A DNA stretch of 64,000 nt from SPGG2 sp964194625 (GCA_964194625.1 CAXMNC010000230.1:1-64000); one strand, 5' to 3'; numbered from the stretch's first letter, positions 18,377 through 26,830 are shown. Program-made: numbers and translations. Notes: generated from the letters alone by a model not told the origin.

Positions 18377-18418
18377 CCCTCGTTATTTGGTATGGTTTCA
18401 AACCCATGGTAACGAGGG
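18377..18418 (-). promoter_or_regulatory. Leader hairpin covering the ppk2 ribosome binding site
   Basis: CCCTCGTTA (18377-18385) and TAACGAGGG (18410-18418) are perfect 9-base inverted repeats, with an inner ATGG/CCAT pair in the 24-base loop. In the ppk2 message the 3' arm reads TAACGAGGG and contains the GAGGG that serves as Shine-Dalgarno for the ATG at 18370. The fold would hide the RBS, which suggests translational control. There is no U-tract, so it is not a terminator for this strand. Confidence 0.5.
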
Positions 18419-18578
18419 CTCGTGGCTCTGGCAAATGCTGCGATTACCATGCCACGATCCAAGGATGCGATAACAGGCTGATTTTATGTGTAAACGCTTG
18501 AGGCGACCTCGAATTCGAACTGGTGACAGCTATTATTTCTAAGGGCCCCATGATTTATCGATGGCCCTTGGGGGCACG

Positions 18579-19097
18579 ATGTCACGTGAATTGATGCTTT
18601 TGCGACACGGTAAGTCGGACTGGAAGGCGGGAGCGACCACTGATTTCGAACGTCCGCTCGCACCACGGGGTCGTAAGGCGGTAAAGCGCATGGGCCAGTG
18701 GCTGCGAGGGCAGGATTTGATCCCCGATTACATTATTAGTTCGCCGGCCGAGCGTGCCCGCCATACAACCCGGCGCCTGTGCGGGTTTGCAAAAATCCCC
18801 GATTTTGGAATTGCCTGGGAGCCCGACATCTATGAGGCGAATCTTGATGCGCTGCTAGAAGTCATCACTCATTGCTCGCGCGACTGGAGTCGGGTATTGC
18901 TAGTTGGCCATAACCCGGGATTGGAATATCTTGTACGATATCTGGCCGACGAGTCGATCGAGAATTGGGATGCCGACAACTTGATGCCCACCACCGCGCT
19001 CGTACAGCTCGAAATGCCCGATGACTGGACGCAACTTGCCCCAGGTTCAGCTAGAATAATTGCCATTACCCGCGCGCGGGAGTTACCTGATATATAA
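18579..19097 (+). CDS. sixA: SixA-type phosphohistidine phosphatase
   Basis: A 172-residue member of the histidine phosphatase superfamily: LLRHGKSDW holds the catalytic RHG (residues 9-11), SSPAERARHTT supplies the phosphate-pocket arginine, and LLVGHNPGLEYLVRYL the second histidine. SixA enzymes dephosphorylate phosphohistidine proteins such as ArcB HPt or PTS components. It is divergent from ppk2, a pairing with polyphosphate genes that I recall from other gammaproteobacteria. The start at 18579 begins at the conserved MSRELMLLRHG. Confidence 0.88.
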   Translation: MSRELMLLRHGKSDWKAGATTDFERPLAPRGRKAVKRMGQWLRGQDLIPDYIISSPAERARHTTRRLCGFAKIPDFGIAWEPDIYEANLDALLEVITHCSRDWSRVLLVGHNPGLEYLVRYLADESIENWDADNLMPTTALVQLEMPDDWTQLAPGSARIIAITRARELPDI

Positions 19098-19511
19098 AGT
19101 GTTGCCTTCGGCGACGATGTACTAACGGGGCGCCGGCCCGGCAACTGCTCCCGGCGTTGCTCTACCTTCCGACATCCCTGTCGGTCGCCCGTACGCGCGG
19201 GTGCTTTTGTTGTGGCCGATGGGCAGGGACGCACAAGTGTCGCGAGCGCAGGATGCGCAGGAGCGACAAAAGTCACCAAAACCATTTTGCCCCGCGGTCT
19301 TCGGCCCATCATTCTAATTCGTGTTGGGCAACCTCGGACTGGCGCTTGCCTCAGTGGGTCCGCCGACGGCACGTCGTTGGTGCCGACGGCGGACGCATGG
19401 TCTCCCTCCCATGCCCCCTACGGGGCCGCGCGTCGGCTGCCCTTGTCCTCGGCTTGACCGTAGGGGCGACGACATAAGAACAACCCTACTAATGCTTTGG
19501 CGGTTATCTCC
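19098..19511. repeat. Hairpin-rich spacer resembling a dispersed intergenic repeat
   Basis: This 400-base spacer is GC-rich and full of short inverted repeats, for example GCGAGCGCAGGATGCGCAGG (19241-19260) and CCCGTACGCGCGGG (19189-19202). Its false translations (SDKSHQNHFAPRS and similar) resemble spurious proteins annotated over repeated intergenic DNA in many gammaproteobacteria. I could not find a second copy in this window, so the repeat status is a guess. No gene is supported. Confidence 0.35.
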
Positions 19512-20465
19512 TTAGTCGCTAGTTCGCAAGGACAGGGGTAGTGTGGTTTTTAACCAATCGGCGTAACGCTTGATGCCTTCTTCGAGCCCGACTTTTGGTT
19601 CGTAATCTAATTCTGCTGCAGCCCTGCCTATATCTAGTGCCTCGCTACGACGCATGAGTTCGCCGGGACCGACATGTACGGGGACTGATGAATATGTGTA
19701 CTTCTTCGCTAGTTCTACGACTTCACCGACGCTGTGTGCTTGGCCGGTCGCGATATTGAACACTTTGTGCCTCAAGTTCTCGGCATTGAAGAGTAGTGCG
19801 ATCCCACGGGCCGCATCCTCCACATAGGTAAAGTCTAGCTTTTGGTCGGCGCCTTTATCCATGTTGAGTCCTTCCAATCCTTCTAGGGCACCAAAAGCGA
19901 TTTTGTAAAGCTTGATGAACCGAGAGGGAAGCTTTCCCGGGCCGTAGACAAAATAAAGTCGGGCCACTCTGAAATCCATGCCAAACGTTTGCGCATATTG
20001 AATGCCAATATGCTCGGCTGATGTTTTGGTCGATGCGTAGAGATCGGTTGGGTATAACGGCAAGGATTCTGTGGGCAGGCCATCAACCACGCCGTATACT
20101 GCACCGGTACTCGTGTAAAGGACCTTTTCGATTTCAAACACCCTCGCGAGTTCGAGCACATTCACAAGCCCCATAACGTTGAGGCTGATGTTTTGACGGG
20201 GGTCAATTTCCACGAACTCACCCATGGTGGCCACTGTATGGACAACGCCATCGATATTAGTGTGGTGGTGCTCGAACACTTCTCTGAGTGCGGCGAAGTT
20301 CAGAACATCGCCCTTAATGAAGGTAATTCTGTTTGCGACCTCGATAAGGCAGTCGGGGGCATCATCGTTAGTATCGTAGACGATGATGTCTTGACCCTGT
20401 CGGGCGAGTAGCAAGGCCGTCCAGGACCCGATATGTCCGTAACCCCCGGTAATAAAAATGGCCAT
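19512..20465 (-). CDS. NAD-dependent epimerase/dehydratase (extended SDR)
   Basis: A 317-residue extended short-chain dehydrogenase. FITGGYGHIGSWTALLLARQ binds NAD(P), IDGVVHTVATMG is the helix-4 region, YTSTGAVYG supplies the catalytic Thr/Ser, YASTK the Tyr-Lys pair, and RLYFVYGPGKLPSRF fits the substrate region of nucleotide-sugar epimerases and related enzymes. The true substrate is unknown; the neighbouring phosphodiesterase gene on the same strand does not settle it. Confidence 0.85.
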   Translation of the reverse strand: MAIFITGGYGHIGSWTALLLARQGQDIIVYDTNDDAPDCLIEVANRITFIKGDVLNFAALREVFEHHHTNIDGVVHTVATMGEFVEIDPRQNISLNVMGLVNVLELARVFEIEKVLYTSTGAVYGVVDGLPTESLPLYPTDLYASTKTSAEHIGIQYAQTFGMDFRVARLYFVYGPGKLPSRFIKLYKIAFGALEGLEGLNMDKGADQKLDFTYVEDAARGIALLFNAENLRHKVFNIATGQAHSVGEVVELAKKYTYSSVPVHVGPGELMRRSEALDIGRAAAELDYEPKVGLEEGIKRYADWLKTTLPLSLRTSD

Positions 20466-20522
20466 GGTCGTATCGATATGAAAGTAGATAAGTCGGGCAG
20501 TCTATTCGTTGCGCTCATACAG

Positions 20523-21443
20523 TCAATCGCGTCCTTGGGCATCAGCTTGCACCTCGTCGATGACTTGCCCATCGATGTGTGTTGGTGCACTGAGATTCAG
20601 CAAAGCTAACACGGTGGGTGCGGTATCGTAGACATAAATAGTCTTTTCGATGGTGATTCCTGCAGGCGTGTTGGCTCCGACCACGATCCACGGAATCGTC
20701 ATATTCTCTGGCTTTCTTTCTCGGTGCGAACGTCCGTGACCACCGTGATCGGCGGTAACCAGAACTGCGGTTTTTTCCTGGACGCCGCTGTAGGCCACGG
20801 TGGCCAGGATTCGACCGACCGCCCGATCGGCGTTTGCCGTCGCCCTTAGGTAGGCCTTACTCATCCACCCCCACCAATGCCCAGCATTGTCGGGTTCTCG
20901 CAGGTGTATAAAGGTCAACGCATACTTCTTGCTCGACCATGCCGTATCAAAGACAACAGCAATCGCGTCGGTACTGGTGTCTACTGAGACCTTGCGGTGA
21001 CGCTGCGGACCATAGACAAAATCCAGATTATCCGGGTTGGCGAGGAAATCTAGTTTTTCTTTAGAAAAAAACATCGCTGTCGTCAGTCCCGCTGCCTTGG
21101 CGACGGAGAACACGGTTGGTTGGCCATAGTACCCACGACCGAAGGTTTCCCCGGTGACCTTGTGACGGCTGGAATCGAGCCCAGTGAGCATCGATACATG
21201 GGCAGCGGTGGTTATCGATGGGTGCACTGTCTGCGCGTTGCTGGCGTAGATACCTTGCTGTATGAGTCGTTGCAGATTGGGCATTCGCGTAGCGCTGATC
21301 GCATCCGGCCGTAGGCCATCGATGCTGATTATGATCACGTGTTCGACCGGCGCTCCTTGTGCTATGCCTGATAGCAACGTGGCGCCTGCGGCCGACAGAA
21401 TCGCGATTAGAATCGATCCTCTTTTCAGACATGAAAACAGCAT
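20523..21443 (-). CDS. Secreted type I phosphodiesterase / nucleotide pyrophosphatase family protein
   Basis: A 306-residue alkaline-phosphatase-superfamily enzyme, exported (residues 1-30: MLFSCLKRGSILIAILSAAG, then GIAQGAP). ISIDGLRPDAI holds the first metal-binding aspartate, VHPSITTAAHVSMLTG the catalytic Thr/Ser, REPDNAGHWWGW the metal ligands D and H, and VTADHGGHGR the last metal site. It likely hydrolyses phosphodiester or pyrophosphate bonds in the periplasm. It lies just upstream of the epimerase gene (58-base gap, same strand) and divergent from the truncated korB. Confidence 0.87.
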   Translation of the reverse strand: MLFSCLKRGSILIAILSAAGATLLSGIAQGAPVEHVIIISIDGLRPDAISATRMPNLQRLIQQGIYASNAQTVHPSITTAAHVSMLTGLDSSRHKVTGETFGRGYYGQPTVFSVAKAAGLTTAMFFSKEKLDFLANPDNLDFVYGPQRHRKVSVDTSTDAIAVVFDTAWSSKKYALTFIHLREPDNAGHWWGWMSKAYLRATANADRAVGRILATVAYSGVQEKTAVLVTADHGGHGRSHRERKPENMTIPWIVVGANTPAGITIEKTIYVYDTAPTVLALLNLSAPTHIDGQVIDEVQADAQGRD

Positions 21444-21519
21444 GGTCCTATTGTGCCGCTTTTGCTTAATTAGGGTTATATGTATAGTCTGCACCTTGTC
21501 TCGTGATGTCTATCTGCCG

Positions 21520-22389
21520 TCCTCGGTGTTAGGTTGTTCGTCAAAGACCGCCGCTTACTTCTTGAATGCGTCGCACGGCATCAATGCCGTACATGGTCGT
21601 ATGCCGGCGCTTGCTACGGGTGCCAACGCTGCCAACCGCGATTTGTACTACGTCGGCGTGTCAGGTGACGGTGATTCCTTATCGATAGGGTTGGGACAAT
21701 TTGGTCATGTTATCCGACGTAATCTGAATATGCTCTATATCATCGAAAACAATGGCGTATACGGACTTACCAAGGGGCAGTTCTCAGCCTCGGCCGACAC
21801 AGGAAGTAAGGCAAAGACGGGCGAAATCAACGCCCAGCCGCCTATAGATCCGGTGCTGATGACGCTCAGTCTGGGTGGTTCTTTTGTCGCGCGCAGCTTT
21901 TCAGGCGACAAACAGCAACTGGTACCGCTGATCAAGGCGGGCCTGATGCACCAAGGCTTTGCGCTGCTCGATGTGATATCACCGTGTGTGACGTTCAATG
22001 ACCACGACGGTTCTACCAAGAGCTATGTCTACACGCGCGAGCATTACCACGAGACCATCCATACCGATTTCGTACTTGAGACCGAGGAGATCAGGGTAAA
22101 GTACGACGAAGGTGAGATCGTACCGGTCGAGCTCCATGACGGTAGTCGCATATTGCTACATAAGGTGGCGCCTGATTACGAGCCCAAGGATCGCGGCAAC
22201 GCCATTTCTTACATCCAACATCATCAAGAAAAGGGTGAGATCGTGACGGGACTGCTTTACCTTGACGAGCAAGCCGGTGATCTCCACACGACCTCCAACA
22301 CCATCGACCAACCCCTAAACGAGCTTAGCTACGATAAGCTTTGTCCTGGTGCTGATGTACTCGCAGAGATATTCGAGGCGTATCGCTGA
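21520..22389 (+). pseudogene. korB: 2-oxoacid:ferredoxin oxidoreductase beta subunit, 5' end missing
   Basis: From LGCSSKTAAYFLNASHG onward the frame matches the beta subunit of 2-oxoglutarate-type ferredoxin oxidoreductases: SGDGDSLSIGLGQFGHVIRRN binds TPP-Mg, ENNGVYGLTKGQFS and DVISPCVTFNDHDGSTKSY follow, and the C-terminus is complete. The first 60 or so residues, including the CxGCGH motif for the 4Fe-4S cluster and TPP, are absent; upstream the frame is antisense to the divergent phosphodiesterase gene. No alpha-subunit (korA) gene is adjacent. The junction lies between 21444 and 21530. I read it as an inactivated relic left by a deletion or rearrangement. Confidence 0.8.
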
Positions 22390-22453
22390 GTCCGCGTTGA
22401 CGTTAGACCAGCTGGCGCCCAATCATAACAAGCGAAGTTGAGGGAGGTGACGA

Positions 22454-22927
22454 GTGAGTAATCAGTCGATCGAGGATTATCTGCCTACCCATGCGTTCTT
22501 CTCCGAACTGGACGACAGCTTTATGAAGTTCCTGTCAGACTCCGCCACGGAGCTCAAGATCAAGAAGGGCGATGTCTTGTTTCGGCAGGGAGAGCGGGCT
22601 GACAAATTCTATCTGTTGCGCAATGGACAAATGTCTGTCCAAGTGCCGGCGCTGATGGGGCCGACGCTTGAAATACAAACCCTGGGCGAAGATCAAATGC
22701 TCGGTTGGTCTTGGCTAATACCGCCGTACCGGTGGAACTTCCAGGCCCGTGCGTTGGAAGATTCAGATTTGCTCGAGTTTGACGGCAGCGCCATATTGGC
22801 GCGTTGCGAGGAAGACCCGAAATTCGGCTATGAATTGTTAAAGCGTTTCGCGACGCTGATGTCCGAGCGGCTCGATGCTGCTCGTCAGAAGATGATGGAT
22901 GAGTGGAATCCGTCGGGATTTGCCTAA
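22454..22927 (+). CDS. Cyclic-nucleotide-binding (CNB) domain protein
   Basis: A 157-residue single CNB domain, with no DNA-binding domain: KKGDVLFRQGERADKFYLLRNGQMSV is the entry beta-roll and a helical tail LKRFATLMSERLDAARQKM closes it. The phosphate-binding cassette (normally xGExA/SL...RxA) reads GWSWLIPPYRWNFQARALED, so a ligand other than cAMP is possible. It starts with GTG at 22454 behind GGGAGG. Possibly a regulatory subunit for an unknown partner. A second CNB protein is at 49029. Confidence 0.82.
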   Translation: MSNQSIEDYLPTHAFFSELDDSFMKFLSDSATELKIKKGDVLFRQGERADKFYLLRNGQMSVQVPALMGPTLEIQTLGEDQMLGWSWLIPPYRWNFQARALEDSDLLEFDGSAILARCEEDPKFGYELLKRFATLMSERLDAARQKMMDEWNPSGFA

Positions 22928-23125
22928 AATTCTCTGCCCTTCTATTAGGATAAAATTGCCTTCTCACCAGCAGGGACGGTAGAATCTTCCTAGGTAGTAG
23001 TGTTCTACCGCGGGCTATTCCCAGGCCCAAGTACTAGCCAGGGAAGATGCTCACGGTCCCGCAAGCGTTTTCCCCGCATTCGTGGCCGTGGCCGGGCGCT
23101 ATCAATCTTCTGGATTGGAGGCACT

Positions 23126-23920
23126 TTGGTTACAGGCATGCGGGACGTAGTTGAGTTTTGCTTAAGGTTTCTTTTCCTCTCCGTCAGCAACAACCGTTGG
23201 TTGCGCTGGTTTCTGGAGGCCGCATTTGTCATAGTGGCCGTGGGCTTGGTATCAGTTCTAGGTAAGGATGCCGACCTGCTTATGCCATTTGGCATCACCG
23301 CTCTCGATCTCACCTACTTGGCAAGCCTGGGCGTGCTGCTTTTTGTCTTAGCCCTTGTTTTCGTATCCGTTATCGGTATTCCCTTATTCCGTTACAACGG
23401 TGTCTTGCTGATACTCGCAGGTATCGGGGTACTCGAGTACCAAGTCTATGAGTACATGAAGCTTGGTTGGTGGCAATCGTTCCCACTGCGCGATTTCACC
23501 GACGCGTTATTCGTCACCTGGACCCTCGATCAATCCACCGGTTGGCCAGCCGTGCTCCTGAGGAATTTCTTGGAGGAAACGGCACTATCGATTTTTCTCA
23601 TCGCGATCGGTGCGCTGTGGCACGTAATTGCAAAGCAGCTCCTCGATAACGCGCTGCAAGAAATCAGGGCTGTCGAGAGCGAAAGATCGACACCCGTCGA
23701 AGAGACAGTCGCAGCGTTCGAACCTGCTACCTCACCGAGCCATTCAGACTCGATCGTCACGGAGCCGATAGTTTTGACAAAGGCAAAGCTAGTGCGGCCC
23801 GTGCGGCCTGCGCACGATTCATCGATTACGCCTCCGTGGCTGGCGGACGAGCGGGGAGATACGAGAGCCCAGGCAGGGGTTGCCGAGTTAGATTCACGCC
23901 GAAGACCGGCAGGTAAGTAA
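23126..23920 (+). CDS. Four-TM membrane protein of unknown function
   Basis: About 264 residues with four hydrophobic segments (FLEAAFVIVAVGLVSVLG, LASLGVLLFVLALVFVSVIG, GVLLILAGIGVLEYQVYEYM, LSIFLIAIGALWHVIA) and a polar cytoplasmic-type tail of about 80 residues. No family recognised. GGAGG at 23117-23121 is four bases before a TTG (23126) and sixteen before the in-frame ATG (23138), so TTG is the better start. A perfect hairpin follows the stop. Confidence 0.65.
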   Translation: MVTGMRDVVEFCLRFLFLSVSNNRWLRWFLEAAFVIVAVGLVSVLGKDADLLMPFGITALDLTYLASLGVLLFVLALVFVSVIGIPLFRYNGVLLILAGIGVLEYQVYEYMKLGWWQSFPLRDFTDALFVTWTLDQSTGWPAVLLRNFLEETALSIFLIAIGALWHVIAKQLLDNALQEIRAVESERSTPVEETVAAFEPATSPSHSDSIVTEPIVLTKAKLVRPVRPAHDSSITPPWLADERGDTRAQAGVAELDSRRRPAGK

Positions 23921-23940
23921 GGTCTTACGATCCTTTTCTG

Positions 23941-23958
23941 ACGGGGCGTGAGCCCCGT
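23941..23958. terminator. Hairpin after the four-TM protein gene
   Basis: ACGGGGC and GCCCCGT pair perfectly around a GTGA loop, 20 bases after the stop. There is no U-run behind it, so it may be a weak or Rho-assisted terminator. Confidence 0.4.
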
Positions 23959-24080
23959 TAGTGCCGCGGCCAACCACACCCTTCCATTTACTGATTTATG
24001 TCAACGAAACAGGCATAGTTGCGTCGTATTCAAGAGTTGAGCTGTACCGTCACTTCTTATCGTTATCGGAGGTTGTCGCC

Positions 24081-24338
24081 ATGAAGCTTGATATAAAAGG
24101 AATGGCCATTACGTTGGGATTAGTTTGGGGTGCGGCGGTTCTTCTCGTGGGGATCGCGCACCTGATCTGGCCCAACTACGGTCAGGCGTTTCTGGAGCTC
24201 GTTGCTTCCATCTATCCGGGCTACACGGCGGGCGCGAGTGTCGGCCAGCTAATCGTTGGTACGCTCTACGGGTTGGTGGATGGTGCCGTTGGCGGTGCGG
24301 TGATCGCTTGGCTGTACAATCTGTTCGCGCGCGTGTGA
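24081..24338 (+). CDS. Small two-TM protein of the type often annotated bacteriophage holin
   Basis: An 85-residue protein with two or three hydrophobic segments (GMAITLGLVWGAAVLLVGIA; GQLIVGTLYGLVDGAVGGAV) and a glycine-rich second half ending AWLYNLFARV. Chromosomal proteins with this layout are commonly labelled holin by automatic pipelines, but there is no phage gene nearby and the function is unknown. CGGAGG stands eight bases before the ATG at 24081. Confidence 0.7.
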   Translation: MKLDIKGMAITLGLVWGAAVLLVGIAHLIWPNYGQAFLELVASIYPGYTAGASVGQLIVGTLYGLVDGAVGGAVIAWLYNLFARV

Positions 24339-24458
24339 TTTGTAAGTATAAATAACCGGCGGGCAAAGACACAAAAAGCCTGTTGTTGACAGCACAACCG
24401 TTTGTGCGTTCCACTGGTCAATGCAAGGATGTATACCCCTGCAATCCGAGGTGGCTTT

Positions 24459-25493
24459 ATGGGCAAACTTTGGTCTAGTCTCGTCTTACTCGTCGCGCTC
24501 CTTTCGATGATGGTGAGTCCCGCCTATTCCACCATTTATGTCTGGAAGGATGCCAACGGCGTCAACAATGCCACCGACGATCCCCGACGGATTCCCAGCG
24601 GGGTGCGGGTTCAAACGCTGTCATACGATGCGGTGGCGCCGGTAAAAAAAGAAACATTGGCGTCGGTTAATGAAACCGAAACGTGGATACCAACGACCGA
24701 GGCGAAGACTAGTGATCATGTTTCACAGGGCGAATTTGCCGCGCTGCTGGCGGCCGAGCTCGGGCTGGGTGATGGCTTAAGCTCACAGGCGGCGGCGGAT
24801 GTACTGGCTGATGCCCTGATTGCCCCGCGCCTCGGCAATTGGGACCTTAACGCACCCATGACCCAAGGGTTGCTTGATCGGCTTGGCAATCTTACGTTAG
24901 CGGCCGCGAGGGCGAGGCGCATTCCAATCGGACTCGACGAGGCGCGCTTCGCTTTTGACAGCGCCACCGCCTTGGCCGGCATTTCCGGGCACTTCGCCGA
25001 CGCGCCTATATACGTAAACCCGCCAGTCGTTCGCAAACGCATTATTGTTGTTGAAGGCCATCCGTTCGCGCATATCGATCCAAATCTGATTATCCACGTT
25101 GGCCATGGACACCGTCGTTTCACTCACAAACATGGCCACGGTTTGGGTTTCAAGCACGCGGTCCAGCCGCAGCGACACCGACGTCGTGCTAAAATGCATG
25201 TGGACTTAAAACACAAACGCAAAGTTGTCCATCGAAAGAAAAACCGAAGATACGTGTCTGGCGCTAATCGGCGCAGAGCCAAAGTCACCTATCGGCGTAC
25301 GCACGTTCGCACTGCAAACGGTGGGGCCGGTCTCCGACGCACCAGTGTCCGGCGCACAGTTACAAGTCGCTCAGTCTCAGTTGGACAACGTCGGGCCGGT
25401 ATCCGACGCAGCGGCGGCGCCCGTATGCGGGCCACCCACGGTCGCCGTAGCATAGGGGGAGGCTTTCGGCGCGCAGTGAGAGTTACGCAGTAA
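24459..25493 (+). CDS. Secreted DUF4124-like protein with Arg/His-rich tail
   Basis: A 344-residue protein in three parts. Residues 1-24 are a signal peptide (ending SPAYS). Residues 25-55 (IYVWKDANGVNNATDDPRR) resemble a DUF4124 module. The middle (GEFAALLAAELGLGDGLSSQ and following) is an alanine-leucine helical domain. From about residue 210 the sequence becomes extremely basic, first histidine-rich (HVGHGHRRFTHKHGHG) and then nearly all R, K, G, S and T up to the end. The tail could bind metal, polyanions or nucleic acid outside the inner membrane. The last codons lie about 20 bases from a tRNA fragment. Confidence 0.7.
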   Translation: MGKLWSSLVLLVALLSMMVSPAYSTIYVWKDANGVNNATDDPRRIPSGVRVQTLSYDAVAPVKKETLASVNETETWIPTTEAKTSDHVSQGEFAALLAAELGLGDGLSSQAAADVLADALIAPRLGNWDLNAPMTQGLLDRLGNLTLAAARARRIPIGLDEARFAFDSATALAGISGHFADAPIYVNPPVVRKRIIVVEGHPFAHIDPNLIIHVGHGHRRFTHKHGHGLGFKHAVQPQRHRRRAKMHVDLKHKRKVVHRKKNRRYVSGANRRRAKVTYRRTHVRTANGGAGLRRTSVRRTVTSRSVSVGQRRAGIRRSGGARMRATHGRRSIGGGFRRAVRVTQ

Positions 25494-25510
25494 CGTTGCT
25501 TTAGTGCCAT

Positions 25511-25559
25511 CTGACTTTTAAGCAGGTGGTCGCAGGTTCGATTCCTGCACGGCTCACCA
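25511..25559 (+). tRNA. 3' fragment of a tRNA-Lys(TTT) gene, 5' half missing
   Basis: From GACTTTTAA onward the sequence matches the 3' half of a bacterial tRNA-Lys: anticodon loop CTTTTAA, variable GGTC, a perfect T arm GCAGG-TTCGATT-CCTGC, the acceptor strand ACGGCTC and an encoded ACCA. The matching 5' strand (GAGCCGT) and the D arm are absent upstream, and the anticodon stem is imperfect. It cannot be a functional tRNA. Such 3' fragments are typical of attachment-site copies left when an element integrates into a tRNA gene. Confidence 0.65.
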
Positions 25560-25623
25560 CAAAATCAAGGAGTTAACAAGGCCCTCTTACCCAGTTGTCC
25601 CCTCTAAGTTATTCACCGTCAGG

Positions 25624-26046
25624 ATGCCACTGCTCACACCGACAAGAGGGTACGATCCTTTCGATGTCTTGAAGGATGAACCGAATATGATCGTCCGCGC
25701 CGGTGGCGTCGAACCGTTGGCGGCGTATCTCGACAAGGCAAGGGACCGTCACAAAACAGCAGTGATGGGGAATTGGCACTCATTCAACGATATCGATCCG
25801 GATCAGCCCCAGACTCGCGTGCTGTTCCTGGCCGGCAACGAAGGTGGTGTTAACACAGAAGTCCACCATGACTTAGCAAGTCGGCAGCAAGGATACGTCG
25901 GCATCTGGGGTACACACTAGCGGATCCCGATTGACGCGGAATTCGGTCTGCGTGGCGACACTAGTTTGATAAATATGGCCCGCTACGTCGCGGTCGCGCC
26001 GCGGAATGTGTCGACGAGTTTGCGATATCTGGACTTCGAGGGTTGA
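25624..26046 (+). pseudogene. Unidentified ORF interrupted by an in-frame TAG
   Basis: The frame runs from ATG 25624 through GYDPFDVLKDEPNMIVRAGG and RVLFLAGNEGGVNTEVHHDL to a TAG at 25918-25920, then continues in the same frame for 41 more codons (DAEFGLRGDTSLINMARYVA and so on) to a TGA at 26044. The composition looks like real protein on both sides of the stop, so one gene broken by a nonsense codon is likely. I do not recognise the family. It lies in a debris-like stretch behind the tRNA fragment. Confidence 0.45.
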
Positions 26047-26084
26047 GCGAACTCCCAGCAACAACCGGATAGGACCAATGACCA

Positions 26085-26249
26085 ATGCCCAGCCAGGATC
26101 CGCTTCTTACCGACATGCACCATGCGCCTGTCGCACAGGCCGCTGATTCGGACCAAGAGAAAATCCGCACAGTGCTGAAGATCTACGAGCAGGTGCTCAA
26201 TGCAATTCGGCGGTCTAGTAATTCAAACCCTTTTCCTGGATTTGCGTAA
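26085..26249 (+). pseudogene. Short frame resembling the start of a SnoaL/NTF2-like protein
   Basis: A 54-codon frame whose middle (DSDQEKIRTVLKIYEQVLNA) resembles the first helix of SnoaL/NTF2-like proteins, which usually go on for about 130 residues. The frame then ends, so at best it is a 5' fragment. No RBS is seen. It may be chance. Confidence 0.2.
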
Positions 26250-26274
26250 TGAAGCGCATAGAATCTCTTATTCA

Positions 26275-26706
26275 ATGAAGAGGCCTTTCAGCATCGCTGT
26301 CGCTGTGCTTTCTGCCGTTTCTCTCTTGTCGTTGGCGGGTTGCGCCAGTTATGAAAAACGGCAGATGATCGTGACTGCGTACTCATCGGACAAGATCAGT
26401 ACTAACTGGAAGCGCGGAAAGATCCTGTTCTGGCGCAAATACGTCGCCAGTGGGCCGAATAAAGGAAAGCGCAAAAAAGTCGGTATCACCTCAAGTGGCA
26501 CCAAGGCGAAGAAAGGCACCATTGCGGCCGACATCCGGCACTACCCCTACGGCACAAGCATGACCATCCCCGGCTACGGTAAAGGCGTCGTCGAGGACAC
26601 CGGTTCCGCCATCAAGGGGCCGAACCGCATCGATGTCTATCTCGGGTCTCGCAAGCAGGCGTTGCGCTGGGGGCGACAAAGACTCACCGTCAAGATCAAA
26701 CGCTAG
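26275..26706 (+). CDS. 3D-domain lipoprotein
   Basis: A 143-residue lipoprotein: signal peptide with lipobox SLAGC (Cys at about residue 22), then a 3D (Asp-Asp-Asp) domain like the catalytic domain at the end of MltA-type lytic transglycosylases. The three aspartates are visible in IAADIRHYPYG, GVVEDTG and RIDVYLGSRKQA, with GTSMTIPGYGKG between. The insertion of basic residues (KGKRKKVGITSSGTKAKKG) is noteworthy. It may act on, or bind, peptidoglycan at the outer membrane; enzymatic activity without the rest of MltA is uncertain. Confidence 0.82.
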   Translation: MKRPFSIAVAVLSAVSLLSLAGCASYEKRQMIVTAYSSDKISTNWKRGKILFWRKYVASGPNKGKRKKVGITSSGTKAKKGTIAADIRHYPYGTSMTIPGYGKGVVEDTGSAIKGPNRIDVYLGSRKQALRWGRQRLTVKIKR

Positions 26707-26830
26707 TCTGTAGTCTGTCATAGCGGGCCAGGCTGGTGTTTGTAATTCGTACGCCGATCCGTGTCCCAGTTGTTTGCTCTACTGGACTTTCTATCACAAA
26801 GGCGCATAGTCGGGCGTGAGGCCACCATCG

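Noticed and set aside
21262..21519. Upstream extension of the korB frame to 21262
   Set aside because: These codons are antisense to the start of the phosphodiesterase gene and show no similarity to the korB N-terminus.
24081..24338. Prophage, suggested by a holin-like small membrane protein
   Set aside because: There are no structural, lysis or replication phage genes around it; this protein type is widespread as a chromosomal gene.
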